Positions 30,952 through 40,203 of a DNA stretch of 64,000 nucleotides are shown here, one piece after another; the first letter of the stretch is position 1, and every line of letters begins with the position of its first letter. The stretch is from Sphaerotilus microaerophilus. Its GTDB lineage: Bacteria > Pseudomonadota > Gammaproteobacteria > Burkholderiales > Burkholderiaceae_C. A program made the translations under genes and the position numbers. A model generated the notes under the pieces. The model was given only the letters and a program-made list of their open reading frames with translations. It was not told where the DNA came from and did no database searches. Location of the stretch: the NCBI RefSeq assembly GCF_023734135.1, contig NZ_AP025730.1:372001-436000 (forward strand), given 5' to 3'.

Positions 30952-32466
30952 TTACCCCCGGGCTGGGGAGACCGGGCATGCCGGGGTGGCGATGGCGGTG
31001 CCCTCCCCGCCGGTGTGGCGGCTCATCAGGCTCCGGTGCACGCTGGGTGCACTGCCGTGCACGCGCTTGAAGTCGCGGCTGAACGCACCGGCATCGCGGT
31101 AGGCGCAGCGCGCGGCGATCTCCTGCAGCGTCAGGTCGGTGGTCATCATCCACTGCAGCGCCTCCTGCATCAGGCGCTGGCGCAGCAGGGCGCTCAGCGT
31201 CTGGCCGCGGAAGCGCCGCGCCGCCTGCTGCAGGGTGCGCACGCTCACCCCCGTGTGGGCGGCCAGCGCCTGCACGCTCAGGCGCCGTGGCAGCTGTTGT
31301 ACCAGGGCCCGCTCGGCCTGCGCGAGGCAGGGGGGTTCGGTGCGCAGCAGGCTGATGTCGTCCGGTGGCGGTGCCGCGCGGGAGGTCAGGCCGCGCAGCG
31401 CCCCGCGGCGCCCGCCGGCACGCACGCCGCAGGCGTCCTCCAGCTGGCGCAGAGCCTGGGTCTCGGCCGCGAACAGCGCCGCACGCTGGCGCACGAAGGA
31501 TTCCATGGCCTCGAAGGCCGCCTCGTGGCGTCCCAGCTGCGCCAGGCACTGCGCGAGGTCGTACTGCACCATGAGCTGGGCCTTGCCGGCCGGCACGTCG
31601 GCGACGATCTGCCGGGCGCGCTCCAGGTGCACCAGGGCCTCGGCGGGCCGCTCCAGCACCCGCAGGCACCAGCCCAGGTTGTAGGTGCACATCGCGTCGT
31701 GGTGGGTGTTCGCCTCGACCGACAGCGCCTGCAGCAGGTTCACGGCACGTTCGCCGTCCCCACGCAGGGTCGCGCACAGGGCGTGCAGGCTGGTGGCGTT
31801 GATGCTGCGCTGCAGGGATGGGCTGGCGATCAGCCGTTCGCAGGCCAGCAGGTGCCGCTCGACCTCCACCGTGTCGGGCGGCCCCTCCGGCAGGTCGAGC
31901 CCGTAGATCGAGCGCATCCGGGCGGCGCGCACGGCCTCGATGAAGTGCATCGCGGCGCGCGCCAGGTCGAAACGCCCCCAGGCCTCGCCGTTGCGGCTGA
32001 GGCGCCGCAGCGCGCTGCCGATCTCCTCGATCAGCGCCCAGACCGCGGGCATGCGCATCTGGTGGGCCAGTGCGACGCACATCGGCGCCAGCAGGCGGAT
32101 GCGGTCGTCCAGGTGCAGGTCGGGGACGTCCAGTGCCATGCGCCCGGCCGCCAGCGCCGCGAGGTCCAGCCCCTGCAGGGTGTAGCGGTCGCACAGCCGT
32201 GCCAGGCAGCGGGCGGCCTCGGCGCTGCGGTCATTGGTGCGGAAGATGCGCAGTGCCAGCAGGAGGTCGTCGATCAGGCCCGGCACGGGGCGGCGTGCGC
32301 TGCCGCACTGGTCGCAGGCGAGGAGGAAGCGCGCCTTCAGCAGCTGGTCGCGCTGGGCGAGGACGGCCGCGCGGCGCGCCTCGGCCCAGTCCGGTGCGGC
32401 GGGGTGGCCCTGGCGGACCAGGGCTTCGAACTCATCGAGCAGGCGGTGCAGGGACGGGTGGGTCAA
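30952..32466 (-). CDS. AraC-family regulator with TPR-like N-terminal region, copy 1
   Basis: The protein (about 504 residues) has a long helical, TPR-like sensor region (about 1-340) and a C-terminal AraC DNA-binding domain (about 385-485): LSVQALAAHTGVSVRTLQQAARRF, then LTLQEIAARCAYRDAGAFSRDFKRVHGSAPSVHR. It is a close paralogue of the next gene upstream (32711-34183), sharing LLKARFLL, DDLLLALRIFRTND and the C-terminal end. There is no good ATG: the frame is open upstream but overlaps the paralogue. TTG at 32466, or another TTG at 32490, best matches where the paralogue begins, so the start is uncertain. The ligand is unknown. Confidence 0.8.
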   Translation of the reverse strand: MTHPSLHRLLDEFEALVRQGHPAAPDWAEARRAAVLAQRDQLLKARFLLACDQCGSARRPVPGLIDDLLLALRIFRTNDRSAEAARCLARLCDRYTLQGLDLAALAAGRMALDVPDLHLDDRIRLLAPMCVALAHQMRMPAVWALIEEIGSALRRLSRNGEAWGRFDLARAAMHFIEAVRAARMRSIYGLDLPEGPPDTVEVERHLLACERLIASPSLQRSINATSLHALCATLRGDGERAVNLLQALSVEANTHHDAMCTYNLGWCLRVLERPAEALVHLERARQIVADVPAGKAQLMVQYDLAQCLAQLGRHEAAFEAMESFVRQRAALFAAETQALRQLEDACGVRAGGRRGALRGLTSRAAPPPDDISLLRTEPPCLAQAERALVQQLPRRLSVQALAAHTGVSVRTLQQAARRFRGQTLSALLRQRLMQEALQWMMTTDLTLQEIAARCAYRDAGAFSRDFKRVHGSAPSVHRSLMSRHTGGEGTAIATPACPVSPARG

Positions 32467-32639
32467 TGGGTGGCGCAGCGGTGGGATCAACAGGGGGTGG
32501 TTCGGCCATCGAGCGCAGACTGCACCGCTGCGATGCGCCCTTCGTCGGGGGCAAATCGGGAGAGACTTCAGGATCGGTTCCCTGCCAGGGGCCGCGCAGG
32601 ATTGTCGAGATTTGCCCTGCACCGTGGAACGGCTAAAAA

Positions 32640-32672
32640 CGCAAAAACCGGGCCAGATGCGCAAGAGCGTAC
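32640..32672 (-). repeat. 33-bp repeated motif, copy 2 (upstream of AraC copy 1)
   Basis: The minus strand carries GTACG, TCTTGCGC, TCTGGCCCGG and TTTTTGCG. It lies about 175 bases upstream of the first AraC gene and just after the stop of the second. It has the same orientation and position relative to a downstream minus-strand gene as copy 1. Confidence 0.45.
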
Positions 32673-32710
32673 CCGTCCCCGACGGGTAGGCGGTGCGTGG
32701 GCCTCCATGG

Positions 32711-34183
32711 CTAGCCCGCCGCCACGGCGCCGCGCAGCGTGGCACGGTGCACGCTGGGCGCCATGCCGTACACACGCTTGAAGTCGCGGCTGAAGGCGCT
32801 CGGGTCGTCGTATCCACAGCGTGAAGCAATCTCGCGCAGGCTCAGGTCGGTGTCGCCGAGCAGGGGCAGCGCCTCGGCCATCAGGCTGCGGCGCAGCATC
32901 TCCGTCAACGTCATGCCGCGGTAGCTCTGCGCCGCTGCCTGCAGCGTGCGCAGGCTCACGCCGACCCGCGCGGCGATGTGGGCCAGTGGCAGGCGGCGCG
33001 GCAGTTGGCTGTGCTGCAGCTGCAAGGCGCGCTGCAGGCAGGGTGGCTCGGTGGCACGCAGGTGGGCTGCCGGCGTGGGCGTCAGCCCTCCGATGCCAGA
33101 CGCGGCTGCCGACTCAGGGGGCGGAATCTTCGTGCCAGCCACCAGCGCTTGTGCGGCATCGAGATCGTTCATGGCCAGGCGGGCATTGGTGCGCACATGG
33201 TCGCTGAGGTGCCGGTGTGCCGCGTCAAGGTCACCCGATGCGCGTGCGCACACGGACAGTTCGTAATGCACCATCAAGAGCGTGCGGTTGTCCTGATAGT
33301 GGCGCAGGCGCTCCAATGCCTCGCAGCAGGCGTCGTACGCTGGCTCGATGTGTCCCAGCACCCGCAAGCTCCAGCCGAAGTTGTACAGCCGCACGGCTTC
33401 GCTCAAGGCATCGGCGCCTCGCGCGGCGTCGGTGGCCCCCAGCCCTGCCTGCACTGCCTGTGTGTCACCTCTCAGGGCGCCGCTCATGGCTCGCAGGCCG
33501 ATGCTCGAGGCAGAGGCGAGCCCGGCACGCTCGTAGGCCTGCAGATGCCGCTCGCAGGCTTGAAGGTGCCGATTGCTGGCTGCGCGGTCGGGTTCGGCGG
33601 ACGGCAGATCGAGGCAGTAGAGCGAAGGGATTTGGGCCGCGCGCAAGGCCTCGACGAAATGCAGGCTGGCACGCGCGCCATCGATGCGGGCCCCGCTGCG
33701 AGGGTCGCGCAGCCTCGCCCTGGTGGACGCTGTCAATTCCTCCAGCAGCACCCAGGCCTGAGGCAGGTGCCGCTGGGCGGCCAGCGCCAGGCACATCGGG
33801 ATCACCAATTGCGTCCGCTCGCTCAGCGACAGGCCGTGATGCGCCAGGGCCATGCGGCCAGCCAGCAGCGCTGCCATGTGCAAGCCGCGCCGGTTGTGCC
33901 AGTACGCCAGCCGCGCCAGGCAGCGGGCTGCCTCCAGCGCCATGTCATTGGTGCGGAAGATGCGCAGCGCCAGCAGCAGGTCGTCGGTGACCTGGGCCAC
34001 CGGCTGCACCGTGTCGCTCAGCGAGCCGAGCTTCAGCAGGAAGCGCGCCTTCAACAGCGGGTCGCGCTGCGCCAGGAACAGCGGCCGCAGCGGCTCGGCC
34101 CAGGCCAGCTGGTGCGCGACCGGCTCGCCGGCCAGCCGGTCAAAGTCCGCCAGGTGTTGGGTCAGCTGTTTGCGGCTCGTCAT
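32711..34183 (-). CDS. AraC-family regulator with TPR-like N-terminal region, copy 2
   Basis: This 490-residue protein is the intact paralogue of the downstream regulator. It has a helical repeat-like N-terminal region and a C-terminal AraC domain (PLAHIAARVGVSLRTLQAAA, then LSLREIASRCGYDDPSAFSRDFKRVYGMAPSVHR). The start MTSRKQLTQHLADFDRL at 34183 is clear. The pair probably arose by tandem duplication. The mid-protein region differs more between the copies than the two ends, suggesting different inputs and a similar DNA target. No target gene is obvious besides the neighbouring EAL gene. Confidence 0.85.
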   Translation of the reverse strand: MTSRKQLTQHLADFDRLAGEPVAHQLAWAEPLRPLFLAQRDPLLKARFLLKLGSLSDTVQPVAQVTDDLLLALRIFRTNDMALEAARCLARLAYWHNRRGLHMAALLAGRMALAHHGLSLSERTQLVIPMCLALAAQRHLPQAWVLLEELTASTRARLRDPRSGARIDGARASLHFVEALRAAQIPSLYCLDLPSAEPDRAASNRHLQACERHLQAYERAGLASASSIGLRAMSGALRGDTQAVQAGLGATDAARGADALSEAVRLYNFGWSLRVLGHIEPAYDACCEALERLRHYQDNRTLLMVHYELSVCARASGDLDAAHRHLSDHVRTNARLAMNDLDAAQALVAGTKIPPPESAAASGIGGLTPTPAAHLRATEPPCLQRALQLQHSQLPRRLPLAHIAARVGVSLRTLQAAAQSYRGMTLTEMLRRSLMAEALPLLGDTDLSLREIASRCGYDDPSAFSRDFKRVYGMAPSVHRATLRGAVAAG

Positions 34184-34308
34184 AGGGGGTCAGAGCGTGG
34201 AAGCGCGGGCGCAGATCCTACGGCCCTGCTCACGCGTCACCTTGACCCACTGCGATGTGTCAATTCGGTTGGCGGATTGGCAACACCTCCGCACCGATCC
34301 AGGCACTG

Positions 34309-35220
34309 CTACGGTGCGTTCCAGTACCCAGGCGCACCATAGCTGTGCTTCAGGTAGTCAATCCACAGCCGCACGCGCAGCGGCAGGTGGCGGGCGTGCG
34401 GGAACAGCGCATGGATGCCGTTGGGCGGGCCGGCGTAGTCCTCCAGCACCGCCACCAGCCGGCCGGCGCGCAGGTCGCCATCGACCTCCCAGGTGCTGCG
34501 CCAGGCCAGCCCCAGGCCGGCCAGGCACCAGGCGTGCAGCACCTGGCCGTCGCTGCAGTCCAGCCGGCCGGGGGGACGCAGGTACTGCACCTCGCCGTCG
34601 ATCGTGAAAGCCCAGCCGCGCGACTGGCTGGCCTCGCTGCTCAGCGTCAGGCACTCGTGGCGCAGCAGGTCGGTTGGGTGCATGGGCGTCCCGGCGCGGG
34701 CCAGGTAGGCCGGCGCGGCCACGCAGCGCCGCCGGTTGTCGGCCAGGCGCACCGAGATCAGGCTGGAGTCGGGCAGGTCGCCTACCCGCACGGCGCAGTC
34801 GTAGCCCTCGTTGAGCAGGTCGATGATGCGGTCCGACAGGTTCAGCGACAGGCTCACCTCCGGGTGCAGCGCCAGGAAGCCCGGCACCAGCGGCGCCACG
34901 TGCCGGCGCCCGAAGCCGCCCGGTGCGGTGATGCGCAAGTGGCCACTCGCTTTCACGCCGCCGGCGCTGACGCTGGCTTCGGCGTTGGCCAGGTCGGCCA
35001 GCAGGCGGGTGCAGTCCTCCAGGAAGGCACTGCCCTCGTGCGTCAGGCTGATGCGCCGGGTGCTGCGCAGCAGCAGCTTCACGCCCAGGCGCGCCTCCAG
35101 CGCGTCGATGCGCCGGCCGATCATCGCCGGCGCCACGCCCTCGGCCTGTGCGGCGGCGGTCAGGCTGCCCTTCTGGGTGGTCAGCACGAAGGCTTCGATC
35201 TGCTTGAGGCGGTCGCTCAT
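34309..35220 (-). CDS. LysR-family transcriptional regulator
   Basis: The 303-residue protein has an N-terminal winged helix-turn-helix (LKQIEAFVLTTQKGSLTAAA, then EGVAPAMIGRRIDALEARLGVKLLLRSTR) and a LysR substrate-binding domain. The start MSDRLKQ at 35220 matches the family; a longer frame upstream reads into the promoter. It is divergent from the haloacid dehalogenase/GlcG/GlcB genes with two inverted repeats between them, the standard arrangement for a LysR regulator of the neighbouring operon. The inducer is unknown; a two-carbon acid would fit. Confidence 0.9.
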   Translation of the reverse strand: MSDRLKQIEAFVLTTQKGSLTAAAQAEGVAPAMIGRRIDALEARLGVKLLLRSTRRISLTHEGSAFLEDCTRLLADLANAEASVSAGGVKASGHLRITAPGGFGRRHVAPLVPGFLALHPEVSLSLNLSDRIIDLLNEGYDCAVRVGDLPDSSLISVRLADNRRRCVAAPAYLARAGTPMHPTDLLRHECLTLSSEASQSRGWAFTIDGEVQYLRPPGRLDCSDGQVLHAWCLAGLGLAWRSTWEVDGDLRAGRLVAVLEDYAGPPNGIHALFPHARHLPLRVRLWIDYLKHSYGAPGYWNAP

Positions 35221-35260
35221 GGGGGGGCGGGCAACGAGGGCTGTTTCGGAGGCTGTTTTG

Positions 35261-35283
35261 ATTCGTGCATCAGGGTCACGAAT
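35261..35283. promoter_or_regulatory. Inverted repeat ATTCGTG-N9-CACGAAT, putative LysR site
   Basis: Perfect 7-base arms separated by 9 bases lie 41-63 bases upstream of the LysR start and 54-76 upstream of the dehalogenase start. The size and position fit a LysR recognition site (T-N11-A class). Confidence 0.5.
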
Positions 35284-35310
35284 CATTGAACATATGGATA
35301 CTTAATCTCC

Positions 35311-35325
35311 ATTCGAGTATCGAAT
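35311..35325. promoter_or_regulatory. Inverted repeat ATTCGAGTATCGAAT, putative second LysR site
   Basis: A perfect 6+3+6 palindrome sharing the ATTCG/CGAAT arms of the site at 35261-35283. It ends 11 bases before the dehalogenase start, a position suited to an activation or repression subsite. Confidence 0.45.
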
Positions 35326-35336
35326 ACAGTGACGCC

Positions 35337-36086
35337 ATGGACAAGACCCAGGCTGCCCAAACCCCCTGCACGACGCCGGCGACGCCCGCTGCGAACGGCG
35401 GCGCGGTGCCGCGTGCGGTGCTGTTCGACGCCTACGGCACGCTGTTCGACGTCTACAGCGTGGCGCTCACGGCCGAGCAGCTCTTCCCCGGACGGGGCGA
35501 GGCCCTGTCCCTGCTCTGGCGCGACCGTCAGATCGAGTACACCCGGCTGGTGACGATGAGCGCGCCGGACGGCAGCCGCTACCGCCCCTTCTGGGAGATC
35601 ACCCGCGACGCACTGCGCTTTGCCTGCGCAAAGCTGCAGCTCACGCTCGGCGCCGACAGCGAGCTGCGGCTGATGAACCAGTACCGCGCCCTGTCCGCCT
35701 TCCCGGAGGTGCGCGAGGTGCTGCAGGCACTGCGCCAGCGCGGCGTGCCCACCGGCATCCTCAGCAACGGCGACCCGGCCATGCTCGACGTGGCGACCAA
35801 GAGCGCGGGCATCGGCGGCCTGCTCGACCATGTCATCAGCGTCGAGCCGGCCCGCGCCTTCAAGACCGACCCGCGCGCCTACGCCCTCGGCCCCGCCACG
35901 CTGGGCCTGGCGGCGAAGCAGATCCTGTTCGTCTCCAGCAACGGCTGGGATGCCATCGGCGCCACCTGGTATGGCTACACCACGCTGTGGGTCAACCGGG
36001 CCGGCGCACCGCTGGAGCAGCTGGGCAGCGAGCCCTCCCGCATCGGCGCCAGCCTGCGCGATGTGCTGGCCTTCTTCCCGGCCTGA
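35337..36086 (+). CDS. Haloacid dehalogenase, type II (L-2-haloacid dehalogenase family)
   Basis: The 249-residue HAD-superfamily protein has the nucleophile motif VLFDAYGTLFDVYS (catalytic Asp near residue 31), GILSNGDP (motif II Ser), KTDPRAYAL (motif III Lys) and FVSSNGWDAIGA. The DAYGTLFDV and SSNGWD signatures are those of type II haloacid dehalogenases, which hydrolyse 2-haloacids to 2-hydroxyacids; haloacetate would give glycolate. It leads a plus-strand group with GlcG and malate synthase G, which fits assimilation of glycolate and glyoxylate. A general phosphatase role cannot be excluded. Confidence 0.88.
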   Translation: MDKTQAAQTPCTTPATPAANGGAVPRAVLFDAYGTLFDVYSVALTAEQLFPGRGEALSLLWRDRQIEYTRLVTMSAPDGSRYRPFWEITRDALRFACAKLQLTLGADSELRLMNQYRALSAFPEVREVLQALRQRGVPTGILSNGDPAMLDVATKSAGIGGLLDHVISVEPARAFKTDPRAYALGPATLGLAAKQILFVSSNGWDAIGATWYGYTTLWVNRAGAPLEQLGSEPSRIGASLRDVLAFFPA

Positions 36087-36111
36087 ATGTTTCACCCCCT
36101 GAGAGGACGCC

Positions 36112-36525
36112 ATGAAGACCAAACCCGTGCTGTGCAGCGCCGACGTCGATGCCCTCCTCGTCGCTGCCCGGGCCGAGGCCGCCGCGAACCAGTGGGCGGT
36201 CACCATCGCCGTGGCCGATGACGGTGGCCACCTGCTCGGGCTGTGCCGCCTCGACGGCGCCTCGCCGATGACCGCCGCCATGGCGCCCGAGAAGGCCCGC
36301 ACCGCGGCGCTGGGCCGCCGCGAGTCGAAGGTCTACGAGGAAATCATCAACCAGGGCCGCACCTCCTTCCTGTCCGCCCCGCTGCTGGGGATGCTGGAGG
36401 GCGGCGTGCCCATCGTCGTCGAAGGCCAGGTGGTTGGCGCCGTCGGCGTCTCGGGCGTCAAGTCCGACCAGGATGCGCAGATCGCCCGCGCCGGCATCGC
36501 GGCTTGGCAGGCCAGCCTGCCCTGA
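36112..36525 (+). CDS. glcG: GlcG/HbpS-family heme-binding-like protein
   Basis: The 137-residue protein is a compact GlcG/HbpS (DUF336) domain: [20 protein letters not shown], then [16 protein letters not shown] and [19 protein letters not shown]. GlcG is encoded in many glycolate (glc) operons without a defined role; some members bind heme or cobalamin. It starts 26 bases after the dehalogenase gene with a GAGAGGA ribosome-binding site. Confidence 0.87.
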   Translation: MKTKPVLCSADVDALLVAARAEAAANQWAVTIAVADDGGHLLGLCRLDGASPMTAAMAPEKARTAALGRRESKVYEEIINQGRTSFLSAPLLGMLEGGVPIVVEGQVVGAVGVSGVKSDQDAQIARAGIAAWQASLP

Positions 36526-36592
36526 ACCTGCTGCCGTTGTCTTTCCTTGTTCGTCTGTCCCACTTTTCATTGACCCCCCGGAGTCCGCCACC

Positions 36593-38815
36593 ATGAGCGC
36601 ACGCACCCAGATCCACGGCCTGCAGGTCGCCACCGAGCTCTACCGCTTCATCGAAGACCAGGTGCTGCCTGGCACTGGCATCGAATCCGCCGCCTTCTGG
36701 GCCGGCTTCGACCAGATCGTCGCCGACCTGGCGCCGAAGAACGCCGCGCTGCTGGCCGAGCGTGACCGCATCCAGGCCGCGATGGACTCCTGGCACCGTG
36801 CCAACCCGGGCCCGATCGCCGACATGCCGGCCTACCAGGGTTACCTGCGCAAGATCGGCTACCTGGTCGACGCTCCCGCCGAGGTGCAGGCCACCACCGC
36901 CAACGTGGACGCCGAGCTGGCCCTGCAGGCCGGCCCGCAGCTGGTGGTGCCGATCATGAACGCCCGCTACGCGCTCAACGCCGCCAACGCGCGCTGGGGC
37001 AGCCTGTACGACGCGCTCTATGGCACCGATGCTGTCTCCGAAGACGGCGGTGCCGCGCGAGCCGGCGGCTACAACCCGGTGCGCGGCGCGCGCGTCATCG
37101 AGTTCGCGCGCAACTTCCTCGACCAGTCGGCCCCGCTGGTCAGCGCCAGCCATCGCAACGCCACCGGCTACGCCATCGAGGCGGGCGAGCTGGTCGTGAA
37201 GATGCAAGGCGGCGCCGTCACCGGCCTCAGCCGGCCGGCCCAGCTGGTGGGCTACCAGGGCGATGCGGCCAACCCCTCGTCCATCCTGCTGGCCAACAAC
37301 GGCCTGCACATCGACATCCGCATCGACCGCAGCACCCCGATCGGCGCCAGCGACGCTGCCGGCGTGGCCGACCTGGTGCTGGAGTCGGCGCTGTCCACCA
37401 TCCTGGACCTGGAAGACAGCGTCGCCGCGGTGGACGCCGCCGACAAGGTGCTGGGCTACAGCAACTGGCTGGGCATCCAGAAGGGCACGCTGACCGAGGA
37501 AGTGGCCAAGGGCAGCCGGACCTTCACCCGCAGCCTGAACGCCGACCGCCGCTACACCGCCCCTACCGGCGCGGGTGAAGTGCGCCTGCACGGCCGCAGC
37601 CTCATGTTCGTGCGCAACGTCGGCCACCTGATGACCAATCCGGCCATCTTGTGGGGAGGTGAGGGCGCCGAGGCCCGCGAGATTCCGGAAGGCATCCTGG
37701 ACGCGGTGGTCACCACCACCATCGCGCTGCACGACCTGCAGGGCCACGGCCGCATCGGCGACGAGGCGATCCGCAACTCGCGCCGCGGCAGCGTCTACAT
37801 CGTCAAGCCGAAGATGCACGGCCCGGCCGAAGTGGCCTTCGCCAGCGAGCTGTTCGGCCGCGTCGAGCAGCTGCTCGGCCTGCCCGACAGCACCGTCAAG
37901 CTGGGCATCATGGACGAGGAGCGCCGCACCAGCGTCAACCTCAAGGCCTGCATCGCCGCGGCGGCCAGCCGCGTGGCCTTCATCAACACCGGCTTCCTCG
38001 ACCGCACCGGCGACGAGATGCACACCGCCATGTGGGCCGGCCCGATGATGCGCAAGGGCGACATCAAGAACAGCGCCTGGATCGCCGCCTACGAGCGCCG
38101 CAACGTGCTGATCGGCCTGCAGTGCGGCCTGCGCGGGCGCGCCCAGATCGGCAAGGGCATGTGGGCCATGCCGGACCTGATGGCCGAGATGCTCAAGCAG
38201 AAGATCGGCCACCCGAAGGCTGGTGCCAACACCGCCTGGACGCCCTCGCCCACCGCCGCCACGCTGCACGCGCTGCACTACCACCAGGTCAGCGTGGCCG
38301 AGGTGCAGCAGGGCATCGAGGCCAGCGGCGACGCGGCCAACCCGGCCATCACCGCCAAGCTGGTCAACGACCTGCTGACCATCCCCGTGGTGGCGAAGGC
38401 CGAGTGGAGCGCCGAGGACCGCCAGAAGGAAATCGACAACAACGCCCAGGGCATCCTCGGCTACGTGGTGCGCTGGGTCGATGCGGGCGTGGGCTGCTCC
38501 AAGGTGCCCGACATCAACGACGTCGGCCTGATGGAAGACCGCGCCACCCTGCGCATCTCCAGCCAGCACATCTGCAACTGGCTGCTGCACGGCGTGGTGA
38601 CCGAAGCGCAGGTGCGCGAGACCTTCGCCCGCATGGCCGCCAAGGTGGACCAGCAAAACGCCGGCGACCCCTTCTACAAGAGCTTGGTCGCCAACCCCGA
38701 CGGCGCCGCGTACCAGGCTGCGCTGGACCTGGTCTTCAAGGGCAAGGAACAGCCCAGCGGCTACACCGAGCCGCTGCTGCATGCCTGGCGCCTGAAGGTG
38801 AAGGCCGCAGCCTGA
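36593..38815 (+). CDS. glcB: Malate synthase G
   Basis: The 740-residue protein condenses glyoxylate with acetyl-CoA to malate. Full-length family layout is visible: an N-terminal helical clasp, [40 protein letters not shown] (catalytic Arg/Glu region), [18 protein letters not shown], and a C-terminal domain with HICNWLLHG. It is the metabolic end-point for glycolate or haloacetate carbon in this group. The start at 36593 follows GGAG; the ORF extends upstream without need. A strong terminator follows the stop. Confidence 0.95.
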   Translation: MSARTQIHGLQVATELYRFIEDQVLPGTGIESAAFWAGFDQIVADLAPKNAALLAERDRIQAAMDSWHRANPGPIADMPAYQGYLRKIGYLVDAPAEVQATTANVDAELALQAGPQLVVPIMNARYALNAANARWGSLYDALYGTDAVSEDGGAARAGGYNPVRGARVIEFARNFLDQSAPLVSASHRNATGYAIEAGELVVKMQGGAVTGLSRPAQLVGYQGDAANPSSILLANNGLHIDIRIDRSTPIGASDAAGVADLVLESALSTILDLEDSVAAVDAADKVLGYSNWLGIQKGTLTEEVAKGSRTFTRSLNADRRYTAPTGAGEVRLHGRSLMFVRNVGHLMTNPAILWGGEGAEAREIPEGILDAVVTTTIALHDLQGHGRIGDEAIRNSRRGSVYIVKPKMHGPAEVAFASELFGRVEQLLGLPDSTVKLGIMDEERRTSVNLKACIAAAASRVAFINTGFLDRTGDEMHTAMWAGPMMRKGDIKNSAWIAAYERRNVLIGLQCGLRGRAQIGKGMWAMPDLMAEMLKQKIGHPKAGANTAWTPSPTAATLHALHYHQVSVAEVQQGIEASGDAANPAITAKLVNDLLTIPVVAKAEWSAEDRQKEIDNNAQGILGYVVRWVDAGVGCSKVPDINDVGLMEDRATLRISSQHICNWLLHGVVTEAQVRETFARMAAKVDQQNAGDPFYKSLVANPDGAAYQAALDLVFKGKEQPSGYTEPLLHAWRLKVKAAA

Positions 38816-38843
38816 TCAACAGAAGAAGGTCCGAGGAGACAGA

Positions 38844-38869
38844 CGGCGCCCTGCGGGGCGCCGTTTTTT
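38844..38869 (+). terminator. Intrinsic terminator after glcB
   Basis: A perfect 8-bp GC-rich stem (CGGCGCCC / GGGCGCCG) with a TGCG loop is followed by six T residues, 28 bases after the glcB stop. It ends the dehalogenase-glcG-glcB transcription unit. Confidence 0.9.
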
Positions 38870-38980
38870 CTTGGGGCGCAGTCAAGGTGGAGTCGGCGCG
38901 CCCCTACCGGCGTCACATCGTCCCGGCATACTGCGCCGACGGACTCTCTCCTCCCTGCCCTCCTGCCTGAGCTGTTCACC

Positions 38981-40003
38981 ATGTGGCGACGCCCCTCCCC
39001 CACCCTGCCCCTGAGCCTCGCGCTGCAGGGCGGCGGTGCGCATGGCGCCTTCACCTGGGGGGTGCTCGACGGGCTGCTCGAAAGTGGGCGGTTCCACTTC
39101 GATGCCGTCAGCGGCAGCAGTGCCGGGGCGATGAATGCGCTGCTGCTGGCCGACGGGCTGGCGCGTGGTGGGCCGGAGGGCGCGCGCGAGGCGCTGGACC
39201 GGTTCTGGGACCGCCTGGCAGCGCAGCTGCCCACCGAGTGGCTGATCGACGGCGACCCGGAGCAGCCCGGGCTGGCACCGGGCGTGCAGATGATGCTGCA
39301 GTGGGTGCACTTTCTGTCGCCCTACCAGCTGAATCCGCTGGGGCTGAACCCGCTGGCCGACCTGCTGCGCGAGCTGGTGGATTTCGAACGGCTGCGCCGG
39401 CCCGACGCGCTGCGTCTGTACGTCGCCGCCACGCGGGCCGACACCGGGCGGCTGCGGCTGTTCGGCAATGCGGAGTTGTCCGTCGACGTGGCGCTGGCGT
39501 CGGCCTGCCTGCCGACGCTGCACCACGCGGTGGAGATCGACGGGCAGCCCTACTGGGATGGCGGCTACTGCGCCAACCCGGCGCTCTTTCCGCTGGTGCA
39601 GGGCGGCCACGCCGATGACCTGCTGATCGTGATGCTCAGCCTGTTGCAGCACCCGGGCCACCCGACCAGCGCGGCCGCCATCCGCACCCGCGTGGTGGAG
39701 ATCACCTTCAATGCCACTTTCCAGCGCGAGGCGGCCCTGCTCGGCCAGGCGTGCCGGCTCGCCAGCGGCTCCTGGCTGTCGCTCGGGCCGTTCGAGCGGC
39801 GGCTGCGGAGACTGCGCTGTCATCTGATCGACGCGCAGGAGGCACTCGGCCACCTGGGCAGCGAGACCAAGCTGCTGGCGCACCGGCCCTTCCTGCTGCA
39901 CCTGAAGGCGCTCGGCCGGCAGCGCGCGACGCGCTGGATGGACGAGCATGGGGCCGCATTGGGGCGCCGCAGCACGGTCGACCTGGAAACATTGTTCGGC
40001 TGA
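38981..40003 (+). CDS. Patatin-like phospholipase
   Basis: The 340-residue protein has the patatin catalytic pattern: oxyanion hole LQGGGAHGAFTWG, serine motif GSSAGA (G-x-S-x-G, nucleophile near residue 47) and the catalytic Asp in WDGGYCANPAL (DGG). It probably acts on membrane or storage lipids; no signal peptide is visible, so the site is cytoplasmic or inner-membrane. It has its own promoter region after the glcB terminator. GGGAHGAF with DGGYCANPA resembles the bacterial patatins near PHB/lipid metabolism, but a specific role is not clear. Confidence 0.9.
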   Translation: MWRRPSPTLPLSLALQGGGAHGAFTWGVLDGLLESGRFHFDAVSGSSAGAMNALLLADGLARGGPEGAREALDRFWDRLAAQLPTEWLIDGDPEQPGLAPGVQMMLQWVHFLSPYQLNPLGLNPLADLLRELVDFERLRRPDALRLYVAATRADTGRLRLFGNAELSVDVALASACLPTLHHAVEIDGQPYWDGGYCANPALFPLVQGGHADDLLIVMLSLLQHPGHPTSAAAIRTRVVEITFNATFQREAALLGQACRLASGSWLSLGPFERRLRRLRCHLIDAQEALGHLGSETKLLAHRPFLLHLKALGRQRATRWMDEHGAALGRRSTVDLETLFG

Positions 40004-40033
40004 CGCGCAGGCATCCCTTCGGTGATCCGTGTG

Positions 40034-40049
40034 TGTTCCACGTGAAACA
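40034..40049. other. parS site (ParB-binding), one mismatch
   Basis: TGTTCCACGTGAAACA differs at one base from the chromosomal consensus TGTTTCACGTGAAACA. It lies in the gap between the patatin and endoglucanase genes. Confidence 0.8.
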
Positions 40050-40203
40050 CCGCGCCGTGTCGCCCGCCGGCCGCATCCTGCGCAAGCAGACGTAACGCCT
40101 CTTGGCGCGGCGACGCTGGGCTCGCCAGACTGCTCCCCGTCCCAGCCACAGAGAGCCGGGCGATGACGCCAGGCGCGGGGCCGGGCGCTTGCGGGGAAAC
40201 CAC

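Noticed and set aside
30908..32194. Large minus-strand frame opposite in phase to AraC copy 1
   Set aside because: Arg/Ala/Pro-rich shadow; the other frame holds the AraC domain.
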